Assembly (NCBI RefSeq): GCF_004210375.1
Contig: NC_134833.1
Location: 140,856,127-140,920,126 of the forward strand
Direction: 5' to 3'
Length of the DNA stretch: 64,000 bases
DNA from: Tachypleus tridentatus
Taxonomy: Eukaryota > Arthropoda > Merostomata > Xiphosura > Limulidae
Shown: piece by piece, positions 1 to 12,149 of the stretch
Position numbering within the stretch: the first letter of the stretch is position 1
Layout: each line of letters begins with the position of its first letter
Program-made: the position numbers and the translations under genes
Notes under the pieces: model-generated
Told to the model about the DNA's origin: nothing
What the model saw: the letters and a program-made list of their open reading frames with translations, nothing else
The model's database searches: none

Positions 1-111
1 ACACACAAGGGGGAAAACATGACCTTTGTCCACTTTCAGTGGTGGATGTAGCCAACTAAAGTAACACACATTTAACACTTCCTCACTGTAAATATTTTAA
101 CAGGTACCTAC

Positions 112-280
112 TTAAACCATCTAGCAAACCATTCTAGTGCAGAGCGGCGTTTATACTTGTCTTCATCATGGTCAACAGGCGAGGCACAAAAGCTATCATC
201 CAAAGTAGCATCATAAACCTTCCTAGTTGATGACAGATACTGACCTGGATGGTTTGGAATATATGTGATTAGAATTTCTA
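112..280 (-). CDS. ZFPL1: ZFPL1 exon 5 (conserved KVYD block)
   Basis: It starts after TTGCTTGTAG and completes a Val codon, then encodes a block ending RKVYDA...[18 protein letters not shown] that aligns with the juxtamembrane part of ZFPL1. The donor chosen is GTAGGT at 111-106. Reading past it meets a stop at once, so splicing here to a downstream anchor exon is the simplest model. Confidence 0.85.
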
Positions 281-3200
281 CTACAAGCAAAATACTAATT
301 TCTAAATAAATTATAATATACACTAAAGTTTCATTCACTTTCCCTCACCAAGTGACTAAAACAGTTTCATGCCTTTGAAAGAGAAGAATGAAACGAACAT
401 TTGGATTCCAGAATCTACATCATTATCTGCATTTGGCTTAAAGATAGCAATTTTTCTTTCATATGTCAAGAGACATGTTAATGTAAATAAAAACTGTAGT
501 ACAAAAACTATATATAGACATGAGGTGGATCATCAAGCATATTGGTACACAAATTTTCTGTCTTTTTATTCCTGCCAACATTAATTATGAAAGTTCTTCA
601 ACTTTTCCATTCTGTTGCTGGTGAGAGAAAGTGTGTAAAATGTTACACATTACAATGAACTATTGTTTGTTGACAATATAAACTTGATGTGTAAACCTAC
701 TCAAAAAAAGAAATTTTCAGTTACATTATTAACGATATAAAAATACAAACTTAATTCTTTAAGTCCTATACCACAAAAATGTTCAGCCACCTTGCAAGTG
801 AAGCAAATATTGTTGGAAAAATACTGACAATTGTAGTACTAATGACAATGGGTTACTATTTCTTTGTGTGGTCTTATGATACTAAAACTATCATTTTAGC
901 TACTAAGTGAAAAGTAATACAAACCTGTGTAAAGCACTACAAAAATAAATCTTTCAAACATACAGGCAATGATAAAATAATACAGTACTCGAGTACTAAA
1001 CACCATTAATAAAATGAGAAATTAAAAAGTATGGTACAACATGACATAAACATGGTACAAAACCACATACTTTCATGATATACATGAATTATACATTAAA
1101 ACAGTAAATTCTGATACAAACCTGCTGTAAAAGGGCCTGTGACACTGAAATGGTCAGCTCTGTTGTTGGCAACAGCATCCACTGTAACCAGATTATATGA
1201 TGTGGTTGTTTTTGGACTTGAAGACATTTCTGGTTGACAACCTGGTGGGGCCAAAACATTACACTGGTTTGTTCCAGTTGCTGGAGATGAGTCATTTGGA
1301 AGTTGTCTTGTTTGATTTTTTTCTATCATAATGTTCCCATCAATCTGATAAAAAAAAAGAAATAAAAGACTCCTAGGAAAACTTTGTAAAAGTAATATAA
1401 AATAAATATGTTCAAAGTTTAATTTCTGACTAAAACTTGACTTTATATTGCTATTAAAAAATCATTTTCTTAAAGGTACAACTTAAAGACAGATTTGAAC
1501 ACTTGGAATCTTTTTTCAATTTTGCTTAGTTTAGAACATGTTAGTTATATGGTATTAAACCAGAGACCCAAACTTAGGGTTAGAGGGTCTGAGCACTGGG
1601 GCCTGGCATGGCCAGGTGGTTAAGGCACTTGACTAGTAATCTGAGGGTCATGGATTCAAAATTCTCTTAACACTAAAAATGGTCGCCTTTTCAGCCGTAG
1701 GGGATTATAATGTGATTGTCAAACCCACTATTCTACTGGGGATAAAAGAGTAGTTCACTAGTTGGTGGTGGGTGGTGATGACTAGTTGCCTTCCCTCTAG
1801 TCTTATACTGCAAAATTAGGGACTGCTAGTGCAGATAGCCCTCGTGTAGCTTTTCGTAAAATTCAAAACAAACCAAATCACTATAGCGGTGAGAAAGAAA
1901 TCTCTCTTACCTTGCTTAAAAATTTGGCTTTGATTGATAGAAGTGTTTATAAAAACAACAAATTTTAATTATGGCAAGCAAAAACCACAGAAAAAGCTAC
2001 AGGTGTTAACACATTTTGTATTTACACTAGCATTTATTCAATGGCCAATATCAGACTTATGACAATTCAAGATGGTGGGGACCCTGAGAAAAGCACTTTC
2101 ACTGGTCAGGTGCCACATAATCTACTGGATCAGTGCCCAATTAAACATGAGTGGTTTTATAATAATGTGATGGGGGGAAGGAAATAGTGGTCTGCAAGGA
2201 AGACTACCATGATAAAAAGTCCATTTTCGTTAATATTCAACTGAAGGAGGACGGTGGATCTGGGAATGGTCAATCATAGGGTGAGTCTTCATCTTCACTG
2301 ATTGAATGGTGTTAGAAGAATGAGAGTGGGGAATGGGGCTTGTTGGTATGGGTGTTTGGCAATGGGGAAGATTGGATGAAAGTATGGATTTTTGAAGCAT
2401 CATGTGGATTAAACAGTGTGGGTTCAAAGGACAGGAAAGTAAAGAATTGTTTGAGAGAGCTTGGTGTGTGTGTGTATCGTCACTGGTTAATTTTGTAAGT
2501 AATAGTAACTTTCTTCCTCTTATATGGTTTTATTTGTGTAGACTTATTGGTAGCAGTATAAATGTATTTAATGTTTAAACTCCTAAATTTTCATTTCACT
2601 CTATCACATGACACTTCTTTGCTCCAAATTGCCCACTTTACATCTCTTTCCACTCCTATACAACCTTGAGTATAATATAAATTACACACTTACAGTGTAG
2701 ATATAAGGCAAGCTTATAGCCTACAGTCTTCTTATAAATTACACACTTACAGTGTAGATATAAGGTAAGCTTATAGCCGACAGTCTTCTTATAAATTACA
2801 CACTTACAGTGTAGATATAAGGTAAGCTTATAGCCTAAAGTCTTCTTGTTTAGTTGAGATATAAATAAAAAAACCAAACCCACATATTACACTCTCCTAT
2901 CACATCTTATCTGTCACAAAATGTTAATACTTCTCTCAGATATCTAATATTGAGATTTATAACTGATAGAAAAATATATTAATTTATTGAATTTACTCCA
3001 AGGCTAACTCATTTTGATGACAGCTTTTGAATTATTGTTTTATTATTTGCTGTTGCTGATGTCACTTCAACCAGCAAATGAGATTATTCAACCCAGTTAG
3101 TTTAGTTGGAAAGCCAGTTAGATTACAGAAATAGTTATAGGATAGTATGTTTTCTGCAAGTTAATATTGTGTTCTAAGATGTATATCTGAAATAAACAAG

Positions 3201-6200
3201 AATTAGTACTACCAACAATCCTATCAAAAAGTAGGGTTAACTTTTGTCGTGCAAGGTAAATAAAAGTACAAGAATCATATGTAACTATTACATTTTTTTT
3301 TTTTGTTAGGAGGTTTTTATTTCCTGTGATAAAAATAACTAAAATATTAAGATTAGAAACTTAATATGTAAAAAAGGTTAAATGAAAAAAAATTATACTT
3401 GTGATAACACATGCATCATGATTATAATCTAACCACACATCCTTAGAACTTGATCCTTTGTCTACATAAAGATGCCCCACTGTAATAAATTGCTTTCTCC
3501 GTACTCTGGTGTAGCTGAAAGTAACAAATCTAAATGCATGAGATATTAAAAATATGATCTTCGGTTGCAAGAATAAACAATGTGTAATTGTTGTTACAAA
3601 ATAGTCATTAAAAAACAAAGCAATTAGATTTATTTTGTACTTTTTTTGTCAGGTAGTGGTTACAAAGTTGGTCACCAACCAAGTCCACATGCAGTTGGTG
3701 TAAGGGTAGAGAAAACAAAAGACAGGAGGTTTTACAAAAGCTGTAAGATTAAAAACGTTTTATTCTTAACAGAAAATACACTCTGCATTCAGACTAACTC
3801 TGTAAATTTACAGATAAATCTTTAATGAAAATACTTCACTACAATTTTATTTTTGTATACACTATACTTTTAATATTTACTAAAAGGTTACAAACTGAAG
3901 GTGTATCTACTAAATTACAAATTTTAGTACACATTAATTACAAGTTCAGTCTAATAGAATGTCCCCATGAAGATAGGGTTAGAGCTTCAACTCAAGTTAA
4001 TGTTGTTTCTTTAAAATAAGTGCATACATTCTCAAATGTGTTAGACACTTAAAGACAGTATTTGCTCCTCTACTAGTGCTTTCTCTAACCATACCAGTTG
4101 TTTTTGAATATATAATTTTCTCTACAAGTAAGTTTTCTCATCATCACAGAATATTCAAAACAAAGAATCTACCAGTACTAATATCCATACTAGCTGTTAA
4201 AATAAGTACTTCAAGTATTTAAATCAGCAGTACACATACATTAGCAGTTTAATTTAAAAAAAAGTTTATAGAGAACAACAAACTCTTTCCAATTCAAGGG
4301 TGTGTGGGTGTCACTGATATCCCTAGACAATTTTCCTTTTCAGAGTGGTAATATTTAAATAAATTGGATGAAACTTAAACTAAATGGTATCCAGTTTCCA
4401 CTTATAAAAAAATGTAAAGAATTCTGATTTATACTTTTTACTATTTTCTATGTTGTAAAATTTCTAAACATGTGTAGCAAAAATACTTACTTTCATTCCA
4501 TGATTTAAATATTTTTGTTTTTAATCAGAACATTATATATATATACACCCAATCATTTTAAACTTGATTAATATTCATTACATATCTCTTTTAATACAAT
4601 ATTTTTTTCCAATTATAGTAGTTATCACTTTTGGCTACAAAATATAAAAAAATGCATAAGCTAACAAAGATTTATCTTATCAGTGATCAAGGATGACCAT
4701 TGAAAATGATGATTGGTCTGATTAAGTAACAGCATTTATACTTTATTTTCAATAAATAAATTATTTTACTTATTTATGTTGTTTGAATACAATAAGCTTC
4801 ACAATAATATTGTTATAGCCTTTATTTTTATGATGTAAATTAAATGATACATAGAAGGGGCATGACATTCAGATCAAGTTGATAAGAGTAGGCCTAGAAT
4901 ATTCTAAACTGATGTCTCAAAACCCTAGAGGCTAAAAGTTTATTATAAAATATAATAATCATTTTTTGAGCTACTACAATCTATAATAGAAAAGTCTTGC
5001 CCACAAGTATAATTTATCAGTGCTGATGTTATGGTTTCTATCATCGGTCAGGGTCTTTTGGATTATTTAGTAAAAATAATGCAAAGCCCAGTCCACTTAA
5101 GAATAATAAAACTCATCTATTTCTTTGATCAAATGTAAACATTCTGGAACATTAAGACCTAACTCACTAATAAAACTAAAGTCACTTACAAAGTTTCTAT
5201 TTTGTTCAAATACAAACTAAAGATTTAAAGCATTGAATGGATTTACTTGCTCACTGACTGGCAGGTTTTACTTTGAAAATGTATTAAATAAACAAGTTAG
5301 CTACAATACAAGTATTAAAATATAACAGACACTACCAAAAACAAATACGATTACTCACTAAGGGCATTCCTAATCCCTCTCGTGCCCAAGTCACAGTGAC
5401 AAGTAATTTTCTGAGGGAATCAGCAACAGGTGACACAAGATTAGATGCTGGAAAAATTCCAGAGCCACAAGTAGGACAAGTGTAGCCAGCAGGAGCTGTG
5501 TTTGGAGCTAACTGGTTAGCAAATTTATCCAAACACTGCCAGTGAAAAACATCTACAAAATTTAATACATAAAATGCAACATAAATATTTAGCTTACGTG
5601 AACTGACCACGGCATACATTGCACTAACAATACTATTGTGTTGTTTTATTACAATGATCATTCAACTTTTAAAATTTAACAGCCCTTCAACAGCTAACTA
5701 CAACCTTAAATAAAAAAAGTTATTAAACAACAAAACAATATTTCTTTGTAGATGTTCAATTAAACAAAATTATACCAATGACATGCACAGATTCTGTATG
5801 GGTATTTCTGAGCATTACAATTTATTCTACAAAGTGGCATGAATTCTTTGCCATATTTGGCAGAGAGCATATCATGTGGTATGAAACAATTTTCAATGTT
5901 GCCTTAAAGCTGGGCAACAAATTATACCCAGTTGTTAAAGCCATTGCTGTGTATACATGATACTGTAACAGAACTTTGTAAACACTTTTTTTTGAAGCAC
6001 AGTGAAAACATGTTGATTCATTTACAAATAATTATAAACAAATTACTCACAGATGAAAAACTGCAGTTTAGACAGCAGAACTTTGCAGAAGACTTTTTTT
6101 TTACAGCTTAATGAAAATATATTAATTCATTTAAGCCTAATTTACAAACAATATCAATAAAAATCTCCTAACATTCTAGATGAATTTAAATTTGACATAT

Positions 6201-8121
6201 ATGTACTTTGTATGTTGATCGGTATGATCACATAATGATGGATTACTTTTTTTTTTTTAAATGAAATAATTTCTAAATCTTTTTTTTTTTAAATGGGATA
6301 ATCCTAAAGGAAATATTAAATTTTGCAGGCCCGGAAATATAGGTTAAAATATACTATGTGACAATGTTAATCAGATTTTGGTGAAACTTAAGACAGAAAT
6401 GGGGAAGTAGAATAATACAACTATTGACTGGTGATTTCAGTAAACAGGTCATTTGTTTCTGTAATAACCAGTCAATAATTGTTTAGTAGAAAGTTAATAA
6501 ATATCTCAAAAGCTACCATGTTTCATTCAAATGCTTTGTAAAGAATTGAGGATTAAAACCCAGATGTTTAACTTTCTCAAACTAATGAAAACTCTTTGTT
6601 AATAAACAAAACTTACGATAGCATAAAAGACGCACACATGCATCTTTTGCCAGTGGTACCTTACATAGCTGGCACATAGGATCATAATCACTGTCTTCAA
6701 GCCACTGAAGGTAAGACTGTACAATACACTGAAAAATAACAAATACTGTAAAACATCTATCACAGTACATGATGTCTTATTGAATGTCTCACATCACTGT
6801 ACAAGTACCAAAATGTGACTTTTTAACTCTGAATGGAACTACACATCATTAAAATTAACATATATAGAAACTGAGAAATGTGCTCAAGGGGTAAGTATAT
6901 TTTTTAATTCATTTAGATTCACATTGTAATTTACACATTTACAAATGCAATGTTTATTTTTTCTAAAAAACAACAAATACAGAATTGTTTTAAGATTCAT
7001 TGCATCATGATAGAAAATTAAGAAAAGCAGAACCACAAAAAAATGTTTACTGATGAATATTATGTTAATATTCAAACACCAAACTTCTTGCTGTTTTTCA
7101 TATTAGTACTTTTATAAATATAATACTTATCATACCAACATTGTTAACAGTAAGGTTACTGAACTGTGAAACTAGGCACTCTAATCTTCATAAGTTGGAA
7201 TGTTATATTTAATTAAATACACTCATTACCAGGTTGATGTTTAGTCTTGCTATATATCTGGTAACTTGTTCCAGTCAGAAGTTAATATTAATCATCTATT
7301 TACTCTTTTTTTTAACCTATTTCTTTTTAATTATTATTATCCCATAATATTGCATAGATATATCTGACACTTTAAACATAAAATATAAACAAAATATGTA
7401 CACATTTTATGAAGAAAACATCTAAAACTAACATATACAGTTGGTCATTGTTCAAAACATATATACTTGAGCCTCAAATTACCAGCTTGTTTTTTATTTT
7501 TGGGTAAGAGTTCATATATACTGCACTATGCACAATAATTTGTTACATTTAGGGTAAAGACAAAAAAAAACATATTGGGGAAACAACTAACTTTTCTGTG
7601 TAAAATGATATACAAAAGCCCTTAACAGTGAATCGCAAGAATAACTGCAAGGCAAGTGGAATTTCTTTTAAAAATCCATTGAACAACTCACAAGTCATAT
7701 CATGCCCTGTATGTTTAACCATTTAAGACATTGATCTACAAATACTTTGGTGCAAAAGCAATTAATAAAAATTGTTTAAAAAATAATGAGGTCTATATAG
7801 ACACCAAAAGTAACTCTAGGTTGAATAATTTTATATCTATCCCTAAAATATCTTACAAAAACTTTAACTTTGCTATTACTTAAGTTATAAGACTAGATCA
7901 GACTGCAGTAACAGTCATTAAAACAATTTCTTAAACTTCTGATAATCTGGCCTACAGGAGACTAAAAGCAAAAAATATTAATGGTCAGTATAAGCTTATT
8001 ATCTTTCTAATAAACATACCTTTGGGTGATTAGTTACCATACAATGTTCACAAACGTTCACACGATGCTCAAAACAAAACTGGTTTGTAACCTTTCTTTT
8101 GGGACACTTGCACAAGCCCAT
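112..8121 (-). CDS. ZFPL1: Zinc finger protein-like 1 (ZFPL1) orthologue, five exons, 3' end beyond the left edge
   Basis: Coding exons in order are 8121-8020, 6728-6617, 5552-5359, 1344-1122 and 280-112. All introns begin GT and end AG, and phases agree (0, 1, 0, 1, 2), giving 266 residues plus two bases. The N-terminus [20 protein letters not shown] is nearly identical to the vertebrate ZFPL1 start. Residues 4-35 form the B-box-like zinc site. A RING-like site follows with C53, C56, C70, H72, H75, C78, C97 and C100. A low-complexity Ser/Thr/Asn-rich linker covers about 140-210, then a conserved block RKVYDA...DEDKYKRR near 230-256. In the family this is a cis-Golgi membrane protein that binds the matrix protein GM130 and supports cis-Golgi assembly. 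Human ZFPL1 is about 310 residues and ends in a transmembrane anchor; that part is missing here, so a sixth exon should lie left of position 1. Identity is secure; the exon 5 donor is the least certain boundary. Confidence 0.95.
1122..1344 (-). CDS. ZFPL1: ZFPL1 exon 4 (linker)
   Basis: It follows a T-rich tract ending ATCAG and opens with Ile-Asp, matching the family at this point (PL-ID). Seventy-four codons plus one base encode a polar linker rich in Ser, Thr, Asn and Pro. The donor reads CAG|GTTTGT. The linker is the least conserved part of the family, so the support is the phase, the splice sites and the position rather than close similarity. Confidence 0.85.
1600..1876 (+). mobile_element. 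SINE-A copy in ZFPL1 intron 3
   Basis: Complete but diverged copy, opposite in sense to the gene: tRNA-like head (GGCATGGCCAGGTGGTTAAG), body with the GTGGGTGGTGATGACTAG block, and tail ending ATTCAAAACAAACC. The B box is degraded (GATTCAAAAT). Confidence 0.85.
2677..2847. repeat. 57-bp tandem repeat, three copies
   Basis: Three nearly identical 57-bp units start at 2677, 2734 and 2791. The period is a multiple of three, which is why a repetitive open frame appears on the minus strand; that frame is not a gene. It lies in a ZFPL1 intron. Confidence 0.95.
5359..5552 (-). CDS. ZFPL1: ZFPL1 exon 3 (end of the RING-like domain)
   Basis: It starts after a TTTTGTAG acceptor with two bases that complete His72, and ends in phase 0 before a GTGAGT donor. 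It contains [19 protein letters not shown] and [10 protein letters not shown], all close to the family consensus. The split histidine codon is itself a zinc ligand, which confirms the phase. Confidence 0.94.
5968..6146. repeat. Imperfect direct duplication, period about 108 bp
   Basis: The stretch AGAACTTTG...T8...AATTCATTTA occurs twice, near 5968-6024 and 6077-6135, with moderate divergence. It is in ZFPL1 intron 2. A shorter T12-AAATG duplication follows at about 6246-6300. Confidence 0.6.
6617..6728 (-). CDS. ZFPL1: ZFPL1 exon 2 (start of the RING-like domain)
   Basis: It starts after a TTTTTCAG acceptor with residue Cys35 and ends one base into codon 72, before a GTAAGT donor. It encodes the conserved stretch [17 protein letters not shown] and the first RING cysteines (C53, C56, C70). 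Confidence 0.94.
8020..8121 (-). CDS. ZFPL1: ZFPL1 exon 1 (start codon and B-box half)
   Basis: Thirty-four codons from the ATG at 8121-8119 to the last base before a GTATGT donor; it ends in phase 0. It carries Cys4, Cys6, Cys16, His19, Cys24, Cys27 and His32, the metal ligands of the amino-terminal zinc site. The start is chosen because the family protein begins with this same MGLCKC motif. Confidence 0.95.
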
Positions 8122-9267
8122 CTTGTTTTAAATTTGTATTTCGACTCACTCTGAGTAGGCAAAAACTAACGTTTGTAGTAATACTAACACTAAATATATA
8201 AAGTATTATAGAGTACAACTTATAATGAATTATAAGTTAAAAGGTATGAAACTTTCTAAACCAATGGTATTTATTAATATAATTTAGAGCTTAATATTTA
8301 ATCCTATAACAGTACCACAAGCAGTAGTACTTAGTACTACCAACTAATAGCAGAAACGAACTTGGAATGTACTTTTTAATTGTAACAGTAACAGCTAGCA
8401 ATTCAACTTATACTTTTTAAGATACAGATTATCTATCGTTATCATTCACGAATATTTGCCCTAACAAAAATACTGCGTATTAAATATTATTCAGTCTACA
8501 CATCAGTACTATTCCGTAAATATTTTTAAAATCATATCGATATATCGTTTAGTTTAAGCCTACTCATAAATCTCAAGCTCTACTCATCTTTTCCGTTATT
8601 TCTGCCACGTAATTTCACATGGATATCACAAAGTAGACATATAACCACACGCCTGACGCGCATTCTAAACCTTTCGTTAGATGTCGCTTTTCGACTAACA
8701 TTTGAAATTATTGAAGACTTACTGTATATAACATCATGATTTAGAAATTTACACCAGCAACTAAAATTGCATCGTATATAACACCGGCTACATACATTTA
8801 GTTAGTCTTTGTCCGAAATCCACAGTACTATTTTGTTATCAATGAATAAAATAATTGACAAAAGTGCGTGATTATTAACGGCTTCTGATCAAAATTAAAG
8901 TGTATAAATCACAAGTAAAACTAGCTTATAAAGTAATTAAGCTATTGAAACAAGCTAAGTAGAAATACTTATTGTCATAAGTCAACGCACAAGAAAATTG
9001 AGACTTATAATGGTTAGAATGAATTGGTTCTTCAGTTTCACGAAGTTCGGCCAACTGAGATTTAAGTTAGTCTTTAATTCATATACTAAACTAACATACA
9101 CTAAGCTGTACTTTTGATTATTTGTGTAAAGAATGGGACGTCTTCATGGACAGTAACATTATTAAAGTTGCTGATGATATTAAAGACTAAGAGACTAAGA
9201 TAGTGATAATAATGCCTTATTATAAAAATATTTCGCTCATTCATAATGTCTTTGATAGCCTAAGCGA
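8122..9267. promoter_or_regulatory. Upstream region of ZFPL1, likely promoter within it
   Basis: No coding exon is visible. CpG pairs are noticeably more frequent between about 8430 and 8700 than in the surrounding introns, as often seen near promoters of broadly expressed genes. No clear TATA box or initiator can be assigned, so a transcription start within about 600 bp upstream of the ATG is an inference from position. Confidence 0.35.
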
Positions 9268-9507
9268 GCCCCGGCATGGCCAGGTGGGTTAAAGAGTTCG
9301 ACTCGTAATCCAAGAGTCGCGGGTTCGAATCCCCGTCGCACCAAATATATTCGTCCTTTCAGCCGTGTGAGCCTATAATATTCGGTCAATTCCACTATTC
9401 GTTGATAAAAGAGTAGCCCAAGAGTTGACGGTGGGTGCCTTCCTTCTAATTGAGGGACGGCTAACGCAGATAGCCCTTGAGTAGCTTTGCGCGGAATTAA
9501 AAAAAAT
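9268..9507 (+). mobile_element. SINE-A copy, internally shortened
   Basis: The head has intact A- and B-box-like blocks (GGGTTCGAATCCCC). The body lacks the GGTGATGACTAGCTG segment. The tail reads GCTTTGCGCGGAATTAAAAAAA. Confidence 0.85.
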
Positions 9508-9653
9508 AACTTAAGTGATTGAACAAAAATACTGAAATTTACTTTTAATATTACCAAATGAAAATTTATGTATTTTGGTTCATCCGTTTGTTTGTAGTTA
9601 TGCGTTAAGCTACACAAATGTCTATTTGTGCTGTACCCATTTTAGGTATCGGG

Positions 9654-9775
9654 TGTGTTTGTGTTTTTCTTATAGCAAAGCCACATCGGGCTATCTGCTC
9701 AGCCCACCGAGGGGAATCGAACCGATGATTTTAGCGCTGTAAATCCAGAGACATACCGCTGTACTAGCGGGGGGC
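9654..9775 (-). mobile_element. SINE-B copy with 12-bp target duplication
   Basis: Full-length about 122-bp SINE-B. It is flanked by TTAGGTATCGGG (9642-9653) and TTAGGTACCGGG (9776-9787), a 12-bp target-site duplication with one mismatch. Confidence 0.9.
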
Positions 9776-9787
9776 TTAGGTACCGGG

Positions 9788-10499
9788 ATAACACTTTTTA
9801 GCATTATAAGACCACTATTGGCATACACTTGGATATAGAAATTTCAAAAATATTTAATTATCATTTGAGATTAACGTTAGTACTGTGGAAAAAAAGAGAA
9901 TAAAAAGGTAAATGTCAAACTTATAAATTTTTTGGTAGAACCATATTTGAAGGACGATGTGCCACATTATTACAAGAATGGTATCAAAGTGCTAGAAACG
10001 TGCTCAGGTGTCCCACTAGAATACCTAGCAAAAGCCATTTATGTTACGACGAAAAGCTCAACTTTTTGTACTTGCTCATCTTTATAGCTTAGAAATATAT
10101 TAACAATGTTTTATGTAATGAAGTACCTAGTTATGGAATACTGTTATAAAAACAGTTTTGGTCACTTTGTCTTTAGATGAGATAAATGGTTTTCTTTTTC
10201 CTTGCGTTTTGTAATTTTATATGGTATAAGCAACAAAGTAACACGGAAGCTTTTCCCATCTGTTGCCATATTGTTGTACTAACTACAAATTACTATATAA
10301 ATTGAGAAATTCTACAACTACTATTGTCAACGCTATAACCAACTTACTACTTGCCTGCACAACGTTGTTTTACTGAAATCTGTTCTCAGCTATAGAAGCT
10401 TATTATATCTGTAGGGACTAACAGATTAACAAAATATAAAGATAACAAGTGATCAATTGGTTTTTCAAGACTGTACTTGGAATAAGGAAATAATTAAAC
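9788..10499. other. No recognised feature
   Basis: AT-rich sequence with no convincing coding block or repeat that I recognise. Confidence 0.5.
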
Positions 10500-10850
10500 C
10501 ATTCTTTACTTTACAAGAAATCTTCTTAAAGTCTTACAAAACTCTAGCCTCGACCAATGCTGACGGTACTTCATTCTCAAGTGAAAATAAGTAAATTTAT
10601 CCCCATAAGATAATTATTCCGTTTCAGAATTGTCCTAAAAACACTCTTCTGAATCCTTTCCAATAAGTCAGTTGCTTTTCTTAGAAAAGGAAACTAAAAA
10701 TGTGCATGGTATCTCGTAAGTGAGGCCTAACTGGTAATTTATATAAAGAGATAGTTACCTCTTTTGACTAGTAATAAATATGTCTACAAATACATCATAA
10801 AACTCTGTTTACTTTAGGATCACAAGTAGAATGCCGCTTCAATGGCATTA
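10500..10850 (-). pseudogene. LINE (CR1/L2-type) reverse transcriptase, carboxy-terminal relic
   Basis: On the minus strand a decayed frame reads LYKLPVRPHLRDTM, then YWKGFRRVFL, then LFSLENE. This corresponds to the block LYKSLVRPHLEYA...LE.VQRR.T...L.SLE at the end of CR1/L2-like LINE proteins. Several stop codons are present. It is probably the same element as the RT core at 12150-12600, separated by later insertions. The family is from motif memory. Confidence 0.6.
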
Positions 10851-11199
10851 GTGGCTTATCCACTGCTGTACTGAAATCCTTTTATTTATTCACGTTATTT
10901 GAGTTGGCTCCCATTTGCATTAAATGTGTATTTTAAATAATTCCTTGTAAATATTGTATATGAACACTTATGGCTAATTACTAATTATTAACTAATTGAT
11001 AATTACTAATTAATTATTAGACTTAGGAAGTGGAATGTTACTTAAATCTATCGTTTTTTGGAAGAGTACGTAACAACCATTTTTGAGGTAAAATGTTTAT
11101 GCACTCAGATCATTAAAATGAGTTCAGATCTAAGATTTACATCGATATCCCTTGTAATTAATGGCATAGGAAAACAACAACATGGATCAACTTGGGGAG

Positions 11200-11320
11200 C
11201 CAGAACCATTCAACTGAGAACACATAATACAAAAAGTCAGTGGCCAAAGTTCTCCATGTGCCTCAGACAACAGTATGCAACATAATCAAGAAGGATCTCC
11301 ATCTAGTAACGTAACACAAG
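11200..11320 (+). pseudogene. Possible Tc1/IS630-type transposase helix-turn-helix relic
   Basis: The plus strand reads VAKVLHVPQTTVCNIIKKDLHL, resembling the PQTTV..I.KKDL recognition-helix region of Tc1/IS630-type transposases. No catalytic motif follows in frame. This is a weak call on one short motif. Confidence 0.3.
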
Positions 11321-11706
11321 TCATTTATATACAAGTTGTTTCCATAATGTATTCGTTCAATACACATACCTTAAGGAGCTGGAGAATGAAACGTGTGCTC
11401 ACACTATTCCATATAAAGTCATACCAGCCAAGTTGCTAATGCAGCATCTATGTATTTCTGTGTGATTGTACTATTGAAACAGGTGCTGAGAAACTGTCAT
11501 TGTACGCTAGATAGCTTATAGAAAACGTTCAAGGAGGATGAGTGCGCTATGGATATGATCGTCTTGCAACGATGTTTTTTTTGCCAGAGAAACTATTGTG
11601 ACATGGCTGTTACCGAAATGCACGGTCGTCAGATGGAATATGCGTGAACGTGGCGACATGAACTGCAATAAATATGGTGAGATTCCAAAATCGGTTTCAC
11701 TTAATG

Positions 11707-11984
11707 TTTGTTTGTTTGTTTTTAATTTCGCGCAAAGCTACGCAAGGGCTATTTGTGCTACCTGTCCCTAATTTAGCAGTGTAAAATTAAAGGGAAGGCA
11801 GCTAGTCATCACCACCCACCATCAAATCTTGGGCTACTCTTTTACCAACGAATAGTGGGAGTGAATGTCACATTATAATGCCCCATGGCTGAAAAGGTGT
11901 GCATGTTTGGTGTGATGGAGATTCGAACCCTGAACCCTCAGATTACGAGTCGAATGCCTTAATCACCTGACCATGCCAGACCAA
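11707..11984 (-). mobile_element. SINE-A copy with 12-bp target duplication
   Basis: Full-length SINE-A flanked by TTTCACTTAATG (11695-11706) and TTTCACATAATG (11985-11996), one mismatch. It lies between the two LINE relics. Confidence 0.9.
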
Positions 11985-11996
11985 TTTCACATAATG

Positions 11997-12080
11997 TACT
12001 CGACTTCCATGTTAATGTCAATCATTTACCCAGTAACTGTATAATTTGCTAGTTGTTCCTATTTATTCTGCAGCACTTCA
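11997..12080 (+). repeat. About 85-bp dispersed repeat, copy 1
   Basis: It begins TGTACTCGACTTCCATGTTA and continues with CAATCATTTACCCAGTAACTGT. A diverged copy lies inverted at 31676-31758. Both copies directly adjoin the head end of a SINE-A. Confidence 0.75.
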
Positions 12081-12149
12081 GCATTCTCAATAAATTCATA
12101 AATACTAAAACTTTATCGTCGTCAGTAACCTTTACTAATTTCACTTTCT

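Larger units (their letters stand above)
1345..8019 (-). other. ZFPL1: ZFPL1 introns 1-3
   Basis: The intervening sequences between exons 1-4 (6729-8019, 5553-6616 and 1345-5358) are AT-rich. They hold one SINE-A copy, a 57-bp tandem repeat and a direct duplication, listed separately. I see no other conserved coding block in them; the short open frames near 3361-3618 and 3825-4019 look like chance. Intron 4 (281-1121) also holds nothing recognisable. Confidence 0.7.

Noticed and set aside
2656..2883. Open frame with a 19-residue repeat on the minus strand
   Set aside because: It comes from the 57-bp tandem repeat inside a ZFPL1 intron.
5778..5960. Plus-strand open frame in a ZFPL1 intron
   Set aside because: Sixty codons without any motif, inside an intron on the other strand; chance is sufficient.
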